NCBI GenBank assembly: GCA_964546275.1
Contig: CAZJJG010000018.1
Span: 1 to 27,689, forward strand
DNA length: 27,689 bases
Direction: 5' to 3'
From: MED-G78 sp964546275
Lineage (GTDB): Bacteria; Pseudomonadota; Gammaproteobacteria; Magnimaribacterales; D2472
In this document: positions 22,144 through 27,689 of the stretch, in pieces
How positions within the stretch are numbered: the first letter of the stretch is position 1
Layout: the number at the start of each line of letters is the position of its first letter
Made by a program: the position numbers and the translations under genes
Notes under the pieces: model-generated
Told to the model about the DNA's origin: nothing
What the model saw: only the letters and a program-made list of their open reading frames with translations
Database searches by the model: none

Positions 22144-22684
22144 GATGATCTTTAAGTGAAGTAAACCATTCTCTTGAATAAACTAAAAGGCTTAAGACTG
22201 TAAGAGCAACAATAAGCCAATCTAACCAAGCAATGTGAATCTGTGAATTGAGGGCTTGAAATATTAAAATTTGGGAAATGTAAATAATTTGAACTCCAGT
22301 AGTTATTTTTCCAAGAATATTCGGTGATGGAGTATTGTCTCTAATAAAACTCATATGCATGGCTGCGCCAATAAGAATAAGAGCATCCCTACTTATTAAT
22401 ATAATAAATACATATAGAGGAATAAAATTATTAGTCCAAAGCACAAAGATAGTTCCTATAACCAGCATTTTATCTGCAACTGGATCTAAAATTTTACCCA
22501 ATTCAGTAAACCATTCCATTCTGCGTGCTAATAAACCATCTAAAGCATCTGTTAATGATGCTATTAAGAAAAAGGCTAAAGCGCTTATATATTCACCTAT
22601 GTAAACTGAATTTAAAATAGGATAAACAAGGCCAATTCTAATAATAGAAAGAAGGTTTGGTATGAAAATAAAATACTTGCTCAT
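22130..22684 (-). CDS. CDP-alcohol phosphatidyltransferase family protein (PgsA-like)
   Basis: Inner-membrane enzyme transferring a phosphatidyl group from CDP-diacylglycerol to an alcohol, plausibly glycerol-3-phosphate. The full CDP-OH-P-transferase signature is present: D-x2-DG-x2-AR-x8-G-x3-D-x3-D, in SLTDALDGLLARRMEWFTELGKILDPVAD at roughly 44-71, with several hydrophobic helices around it. The N-terminal IPNLLSIIRIGLV is typical of PgsA and cardiolipin-synthase-like members. Start choice: the frame extends to a TTG at 22690 overlapping the DUF2066 stop, but the ATG at 22684 (MSKYFIF) is the more likely start. It overlaps hda by 14 nt. The exact alcohol acceptor cannot be read from sequence. 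Confidence 0.88.
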   Translation of the reverse strand: MSKYFIFIPNLLSIIRIGLVYPILNSVYIGEYISALAFFLIASLTDALDGLLARRMEWFTELGKILDPVADKMLVIGTIFVLWTNNFIPLYVFIILISRDALILIGAAMHMSFIRDNTPSPNILGKITTGVQIIYISQILIFQALNSQIHIAWLDWLIVALTVLSLLVYSREWFTSLKDHHEQT

Positions 22685-22686
22685 AT

Positions 22687-23703
22687 TCAATAGTTTAGCA
22701 GTGCTGAAATAATATTCTGATTAACTTCAACTAGTTGAATGGAAGGGTTTGCTTCGATTTGCTTCATAAAGGATTCCACATCTCCATTGATCAGAAGTGT
22801 ATAAGATATTGAGTTATCTTTATAGCTATTAATTTTTACACTTTTAATAGACATAAGGCGGCTCATTGCCTCTTGAATATTAACTAAATTTTCGTATGAA
22901 TCAATACCATCAACAATAAACTTTATAGAGTTTTGTGTATCTGGAATTTGAAATGAGAGAAGAAAATTATTAGTAAGATTATTTAAATTCTGTCTTAAAT
23001 TATCAAGAGTAGATTTAAAGCTTAAAGATTCTTGCGAAGATAAATCTCCAGTTATAGACCATTTATTTATATAAGACTGAGCAACGTTAAGATTGATTTG
23101 AAAATCAAATTCATAATTAGGAAGAATAACCTCTTCTTCTGAATCAAAAATTGTTAAGTTATTTAATTCTTTTAAATCATTTAAGTCAAAAACTGGAAGT
23201 TCAAAAAAGACTCCTCTTGTCGTAGAGATATCCTCTAAAATATTTTTTATTTGTATATCTAATATTGAATTAGATGAAGTGTTTAAAATATAGGGAGAGT
23301 TATTACCATCTTCAATTTTTACCAACATCATAATAATAGGCCTGTTATAACCAATAATAGGGATATTTAGTAAATTTAACTTTTGTAATAAGCTATCTTT
23401 ATTAAATCTAGATACCAAATATGGCTCATCATTTATGCTGATAGGCTCATAGCTTATTAAGAATTCTTTTTTAGCTTTGACTGATGGAGCAATTTGTTTG
23501 ATAGTAGATAGATTATTTAGTCCAGTTAAGCGATAAATAAGAATATCAAATGAGCTATTGATTGCCATATCAACATTTGAAACTTGATTCATAGGTGTAG
23601 TAATTTCAAAAAGTTTCTGAAATTCCTTTCCAAAGGAGTAATTAGAAAAGATAATTACAACTATAAATAATAATTTGAATGACTGACTGCTAATTTTCTT
23701 CAC
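22687..23703 (-). CDS. DUF2066-type exported protein
   Basis: Function unknown. 338 residues with a cleavable N-terminal signal sequence (KLLFIVVIIFSNYSFG, about 10-25). After it comes the DUF2066-like region beginning with FEITTPMNQVSNVDMAINSSFDILIYRLTGLNN, with FLISYEPIS and YLVSRFNKDSLLQKLNLLNIPIIGYNRPIIMMLV following. It is periplasmic or surface exposed by prediction. The start is GTG; the ATG two bases upstream is out of frame. No Shine-Dalgarno is visible. Its start is 13 bp from the divergent purM ATG, and it precedes the phosphatidyltransferase gene, matching the conserved purM/DUF2066/hda neighbourhood of gammaproteobacteria, which is the best support for the family call. Confidence 0.8.
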   Translation of the reverse strand: MKKISSQSFKLLFIVVIIFSNYSFGKEFQKLFEITTPMNQVSNVDMAINSSFDILIYRLTGLNNLSTIKQIAPSVKAKKEFLISYEPISINDEPYLVSRFNKDSLLQKLNLLNIPIIGYNRPIIMMLVKIEDGNNSPYILNTSSNSILDIQIKNILEDISTTRGVFFELPVFDLNDLKELNNLTIFDSEEEVILPNYEFDFQINLNVAQSYINKWSITGDLSSQESLSFKSTLDNLRQNLNNLTNNFLLSFQIPDTQNSIKFIVDGIDSYENLVNIQEAMSRLMSIKSVKINSYKDNSISYTLLINGDVESFMKQIEANPSIQLVEVNQNIISALLNY

Positions 23704-23716
23704 ATAGGTATTTTAA

Positions 23717-24748
23717 ATGACAAAAGAAATTAAGAACAATGATCCTTACAAATTAGCTGGAGTAGATATTGAGGCCGGCAATTCACTTGTTGATAAGATT
23801 AAGGCTGATGTTGGAGCAACTCAAGGGCCAAATGTCTTAGGAAATATTGGTGGCTTTGCAGGAATGTTTAAATTAGATGGCTCTGTTCAAAACCCAACAC
23901 TCGTAGCATGTACTGATGGGGTTGGTACAAAAGTTGCGCTTGCTCAAGAACATAATAAGCTTGAAACCGTTGGTCAGGATCTTGTAGCTATGTGTGTCAA
24001 TGATCTCATTACTTGTGGTGCTGAGCCATTATTCTTTCTTGATTATTTTGCAACATCAGCACTGGATGTTGACCAGGCAGCTCTAATCATCAAAAGTATT
24101 GCTACTGCATGTAAAGAAAGCGGTTGTGCCCTCTTAGGTGGTGAAACTGCAGAAATGCCAGGTCATTATATTGATAACAATTTTGATCTTGCTGGTTTTT
24201 CTGTGGGTATTGTTGATGAACAAAAAATTATTAATGGAACAAGAATCTTAGATGGTGATGTGATTATAGGCATTGAGTCTAGCGGCCCACATTCAAATGG
24301 CTATTCCTTAATAAGAAAAATTATTGCTGAATCTTCAGCTTCAATTGAAGAAAAGAATTTAATTGCAAATTTAGTTTTAAAGCCTACTCATTTATACCCT
24401 TCGTTAATTAATAGTGTCTTAAAAAATATTGATGTAAAAGGCATGGCGCATATTACTGGTGGCGGAATTACAGAAAATATTCCAAGAATAATACCTGATG
24501 GACTTAATATTAATATATTTGAAAATTCATGGGATATGCCCGAAGCATTTAGTTGGCTACAAGAGCATGGCAATATTTCAAACGCTGACATGTATAGAAT
24601 ATTTAATTGCGGTATTGGTATGACTCTAATTCTAGATGAATCCTTAAAAGATGAAGCAATTGCTTGCATTAAAGCTCAGGGTTATTCAGCTTTTTATATT
24701 GGCGATATTCATAATAAAGAGTCTGAGAGTCAGGTTTCATTCATTTAA
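23717..24748 (+). CDS. purM: Phosphoribosylformylglycinamidine cyclo-ligase (AIR synthetase)
   Basis: Fifth step of de novo purine synthesis: ATP-driven ring closure of FGAM to 5-aminoimidazole ribonucleotide. Signatures in order: YKLAGVDIEAGNSLVDKIK, CTDGVGTKVALA, QDLVAMCVNDLITCGAEPLFFLDYFA, LLGGETAEMPG and SSGPHSNGYSLIRKI in the N-terminal ATP-binding half. MAHITGGGITENIPRI and FNCGIGM follow in the C-terminal half. At 343 residues it is the normal length (E. coli 345). AGG lies eight nt before the ATG. purN follows 2 nt after its stop codon. The region upstream is only 13 bp to DUF2066, so its promoter must lie inside that gene. No PurR-like palindrome was seen. Confidence 0.98.
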   Translation: MTKEIKNNDPYKLAGVDIEAGNSLVDKIKADVGATQGPNVLGNIGGFAGMFKLDGSVQNPTLVACTDGVGTKVALAQEHNKLETVGQDLVAMCVNDLITCGAEPLFFLDYFATSALDVDQAALIIKSIATACKESGCALLGGETAEMPGHYIDNNFDLAGFSVGIVDEQKIINGTRILDGDVIIGIESSGPHSNGYSLIRKIIAESSASIEEKNLIANLVLKPTHLYPSLINSVLKNIDVKGMAHITGGGITENIPRIIPDGLNINIFENSWDMPEAFSWLQEHGNISNADMYRIFNCGIGMTLILDESLKDEAIACIKAQGYSAFYIGDIHNKESESQVSFI

Positions 24749-24750
24749 AA

Positions 24751-25377
24751 ATGTTTAACATAGTTATTTTAATTTCTGGAAGTGGCACCAATCTTCAAGC
24801 AATTATTGAAGCTTGCAAGGCGGGGAAGATTAATGGTGTGGTATCAGGAGTTATAAGCAATAATCCAAAGGCATATGGTTTGGAGCGAGCAAAGAATTAC
24901 AATATTCCATCATTAATAATTGATCATAATAATTTTAGCTCTCGAGAGGATTTTGACTCAAGCTTAGTAAGTGGAATTAATTCTTTTAAACCTGATTTAG
25001 TCGTTTTAGCAGGCTTTATGAGAATTTTGTCACCTGTGGTGACTAATACTTTTAATAATATGATGATAAATATTCATCCATCATTATTACCAAAGTATCC
25101 AGGTCTAGACACCCATACACAAGTTCTTGCAAATAATGATAAAGAGCATGGTGTTACAATTCATTCAGTCTCAGCTGAGCTTGATGGCGGTCCAATAATT
25201 GCTCAAGCAAAGATACCTGTTAAAAGTAATCAGAAATTAGATGATCTAATTAAGAGAATTCACTCAATTGAACATATGCTTTTTCCAAAAGTAATAAATT
25301 TAATAGCTAATAATCAAATTAAGATACAAGAATTAGGTCTCAAACAAGAAGTGCTCTATGAAAATTATGATGTTTAA
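24751..25377 (+). CDS. purN: Phosphoribosylglycinamide formyltransferase 1
   Basis: Third step of purine synthesis: transfers formyl from 10-formyl-THF (made by FolD) to GAR. The phosphate-binding loop is ISGSGTNLQAII, followed by VLAGFMRIL. Catalytic residues are Asn107 and His109 (NIHPSLLPKYPG) and Asp145 (ELDGGPII), at the same spacing as E. coli Asn106/His108/Asp144. Length (208) is typical. It starts 2 nt after purM and overlaps the DUF3108 gene by 20 nt, so purM-purN-DUF3108 is one operon. Confidence 0.98.
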   Translation: MFNIVILISGSGTNLQAIIEACKAGKINGVVSGVISNNPKAYGLERAKNYNIPSLIIDHNNFSSREDFDSSLVSGINSFKPDLVVLAGFMRILSPVVTNTFNNMMINIHPSLLPKYPGLDTHTQVLANNDKEHGVTIHSVSAELDGGPIIAQAKIPVKSNQKLDDLIKRIHSIEHMLFPKVINLIANNQIKIQELGLKQEVLYENYDV

Positions 25378-26068
25378 AATAAATCTATTATTAATATTAA
25401 TAATTCCCGGCCTCCTTCATGCTCAAGAAGTTATGGACTATAAGGCAGAGTATTTTTTTGAAACTGATAAGTTTTCAGTTTCTGGGATTAGAGAATTAAA
25501 AACAACCGATAACCAGAGCTCTCTAACCTTTAATGCTAAAACAAAGCTACTAAAATTATTTTTTGAATCATCGTTTGATATTAGAAATAATCAAGTCTTT
25601 TCAGATAAATATTCAGTAAAGCTAAAAGCTTTTTTAATAAAAAGAAATTACTTAATTGAATATGATAATGAAAATAAGACTGTTGAGTCTTCTGATGAGA
25701 ATGCATGGAAAATTTCATACAAAGAAGATCTTAATATTCTTGATCCACTGAATGCTCAAATACAAATGCGTATAAATGTTAAAAAAATGGTTGATTTACA
25801 AGACTTCAAACCTTTTGAAATACTCCTTCAGGATATTCGTAATGGAAAAATTGAAAAGAATATCTATAAATTTTCACGAAAAGATCAATATAAATTTAAA
25901 GATAAGCTTTATGATTCAATTGTTATTGAAAGAGTCAGAGATCAAGACTCTCGAGTTACTGAGTATCATTTAGTTCCTAGTTTGGGTTACTTAATACTAG
26001 AAGTGATAGATAGAAAAGAAGATGGTATTGAAAGACTTACATTGCAAAAAATATTAAGTCTTGGGTAG
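25358..26068 (+). CDS. DUF3108-type exported protein
   Basis: Function unknown. A signal peptide (MFKINLLLILIIPGLLHA after the first residues) is followed by a beta-rich protein of about 215 residues: MDYKAEYFFETDKFSVSGIRELK, then KLKAFLIKRNYLIEYDNENK and a C-terminal half with YKFKDKLYDSIVIERVRDQDSR and YHLVPSLGYLILEVIDRKEDG. This fits DUF3108, which commonly follows purN in gammaproteobacteria. The predicted location is the periplasm. ATG codons at 25358, 25367 and 25370 are all possible; I kept the first because nothing distinguishes them. It overlaps purN by 20 nt and the convergent dcd by 15 nt. Confidence 0.8.
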   Translation: MKIMMFKINLLLILIIPGLLHAQEVMDYKAEYFFETDKFSVSGIRELKTTDNQSSLTFNAKTKLLKLFFESSFDIRNNQVFSDKYSVKLKAFLIKRNYLIEYDNENKTVESSDENAWKISYKEDLNILDPLNAQIQMRINVKKMVDLQDFKPFEILLQDIRNGKIEKNIYKFSRKDQYKFKDKLYDSIVIERVRDQDSRVTEYHLVPSLGYLILEVIDRKEDGIERLTLQKILSLG

Positions 26069-26623
26069 AGTTACTCCGACTTGTCCTTGATATTTTCCAC
26101 CACGATCTTTATAACTGACCTCACAGTCTTCATCTGATTCAAAGAAGATCATTTGTGCGACACCCTCTCCTGAGTAAATTTTTGCAGGGAGATTGGTGGT
26201 ATTAGAGAACTCTAAAGTAACATGCCCTTCCCACTCAGGCTCTAGTGGAGTTACATTTACTATAATTCCACATCTTGCATAAGTAGATTTTCCTAAACAG
26301 ATAGTTAATACGTTTCTTGGTATTCTAAAATACTCAATGGTTCTAGCTAAAGCAAAAGAATTTGGTGGAATAACGCAAATATCAGACTGAATATCAACAA
26401 AACTATTCTCATCAAAATTCTTAGGATCTACAGTTGATGAATGTATATTTGTAAATACTTTAAATTCATTAGAGCACCTAACGTCATAACCGTAACTAGA
26501 AACGCCATAAGAAATAAGTTTATTTCCTTCTGCATCTAGTCTGACTTGGTTTTCAGAAAAAGGCTCTATCATCTTTTGATCTAATGACATTTTCTTTATC
26601 CATTTATCTGATTTTATACTCAT
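26054..26623 (-). CDS. dcd: dCTP deaminase
   Basis: Trimeric enzyme converting dCTP to dUTP, the main route to dTMP in gammaproteobacteria. Recognisable along almost the whole length: SDKWIKKM, the SYGVSSYGYDVR segment, FKVFTNIHSSTVDPKNFDE, IPPNSFALARTIEYFRIPR and LGKSTYARCGI (Ser113, Arg117). Then PLEPEWEGHVTLEFSN has catalytic Glu138 at the same number as in E. coli. It ends GGKYQGQVGVTLPKT. Its 189 residues match the 188-193 of relatives. It follows recR with one nt between stop and start, and its 3' end overlaps DUF3108 on the other strand. Confidence 0.97.
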   Translation of the reverse strand: MSIKSDKWIKKMSLDQKMIEPFSENQVRLDAEGNKLISYGVSSYGYDVRCSNEFKVFTNIHSSTVDPKNFDENSFVDIQSDICVIPPNSFALARTIEYFRIPRNVLTICLGKSTYARCGIIVNVTPLEPEWEGHVTLEFSNTTNLPAKIYSGEGVAQMIFFESDEDCEVSYKDRGGKYQGQVGVTLPKT

Positions 26624-26624
26624 G

Positions 26625-27212
26625 TTATACCTCTGTTCTGCCCTGAATTGCTTGAGCTATTGTATTACTATCGACATACTCTAATTCACCACCAATAGGA
26701 ATGCCATAAGAGATTCTAGATACTTTAATTTCTGGAATATGATCTTTAATATACATACCAGTTGCATCCCCTTCAACTGTTGAGCTTGTAGCTAAAATTA
26801 GCTCCTCTATACCCTCTGATTTAATTAAAGCAAGTAATGAATCTATCCCTAAATCTTCTGGTCCAACTCCCTCAATGGGAGATAGCCTTCCAAGCAAAAC
26901 AAAATATTTACCTTTATAGCCACCCGTAGATTCTATTGCTAAAACATCTGATGGCGATTCAACAACACAAATACTCTTATCATCTCTTGATAGATCAGAG
27001 CAGACTTTACATAAATTATTTGAAGTTAGCATTCTGCATCTTTCACATCTAGAAATTTCGTCAACAGCATCCAATAATGTTGAGGCCATTATTTTTGCGC
27101 CTTCTTTATTTTTATCTAACAAATATAAAGCCATACGCTGCGCAGATTTTTTTCCAACACCTGGCAATATTGTTAAAGCCTGAATTAAATCATTTAGTAA
27201 ATCTTTATACAT
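26625..27212 (-). CDS. recR: Recombination mediator protein RecR
   Basis: Ring-forming protein that with RecO/RecF loads RecA at gaps. The N-terminal helix-hairpin-helix reads ILPGVGKKSAQRMALYLL. The C4 zinc finger uses Cys56, Cys59, Cys68 and Cys71. The Toprim domain has ICVVESPSDVLAIESTGGYKG with its acidic residue and YFVLLGRLSPIEGVGPEDLG. It ends SYGIPIGGELEYVDSNTIAQAIQGR (Walker-B-like, normal for RecR). At 195 residues it is full length. It starts 2 nt after the dnaX stop; the ybaB gene that usually separates dnaX and recR is absent. dcd follows after one nt. Confidence 0.97.
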   Translation of the reverse strand: MYKDLLNDLIQALTILPGVGKKSAQRMALYLLDKNKEGAKIMASTLLDAVDEISRCERCRMLTSNNLCKVCSDLSRDDKSICVVESPSDVLAIESTGGYKGKYFVLLGRLSPIEGVGPEDLGIDSLLALIKSEGIEELILATSSTVEGDATGMYIKDHIPEIKVSRISYGIPIGGELEYVDSNTIAQAIQGRTEV

Positions 27213-27214
27213 TT

Positions 27215-27689
<475 letters not shown>

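Overview
The window is a compact, visibly AT-rich stretch of bacterial chromosome. It carries about 30 protein genes, most only a few bases apart or overlapping, and five tRNA genes. I see no insertion sequence, prophage, CRISPR array or rRNA. Gene content and order (tig-clpP-clpX-lon-hupB; DUF2066 / CDP-alcohol phosphatidyltransferase / hda next to purM-purN-DUF3108; wrbA-DUF2069; dnaX-recR) are gammaproteobacterial. Low GC, tiny intergenic gaps and overlapping convergent ends fit a streamlined marine lineage such as SAR86. That placement is an inference from gene order and style, not a phylogeny.

Layout. 1-6003 (minus strand): tRNA-His, trigger factor, ClpP, ClpX, Lon and the start of HU form one protein-quality-control block. 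6067-7467 (plus): a glutamate-type dehydrogenase. 7504-9269 (minus): tRNA-Pro, tRNA-Arg, the tRNA U34 hydroxylase TrhO and a GST-fold protein. 9350-10189 (plus): folD. 10179-13506 (minus): htpG, gpsA and an acidic-tailed DUF4389 membrane protein. 13580-14209 (minus): tRNA-Val, tRNA-Asp and a DUF4149 membrane protein. 14283-15164 (minus): a DMT-family transporter. 15182-17327 (plus): xseA and a secreted LytM/M23 peptidase. 17301-17753 (minus): a TlpA-like thioredoxin lipoprotein. 17784-21452 (plus): wrbA, DUF2069, then a separately promoted cassette (4-TM membrane protein, small XRE regulator, 45-aa membrane peptide), then sppA. 21469-23703 (minus): DUF2066, CDP-alcohol phosphatidyltransferase and hda. 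23717-26068 (plus): purM, purN, DUF3108. 26054-27689 (minus): the 3' end of dnaX, recR and dcd.

Most of this is housekeeping: protein folding and degradation, one-carbon and purine metabolism, nucleotide supply, and replication and repair. The least ordinary part is the cassette at 18706-19595. A consensus promoter there is interlocked with two tandem copies of a palindromic operator and drives a membrane protein, an XRE repressor and a tiny hydrophobic peptide. A second theme is that all three minus-strand tRNA groups sit directly upstream (7-25 nt) of a protein gene. In one case that gene encodes an enzyme expected to modify one of those tRNAs (TrhO and tRNA-Pro(UGG)). A third is a run of nine GAACCA hexamers in dnaX, coding for alternating Glu-Pro in the tau linker and reaching the window edge.

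No gene-free stretch exceeds 300 bases. The largest region without a protein gene (13982-14282) is mostly two tRNAs.
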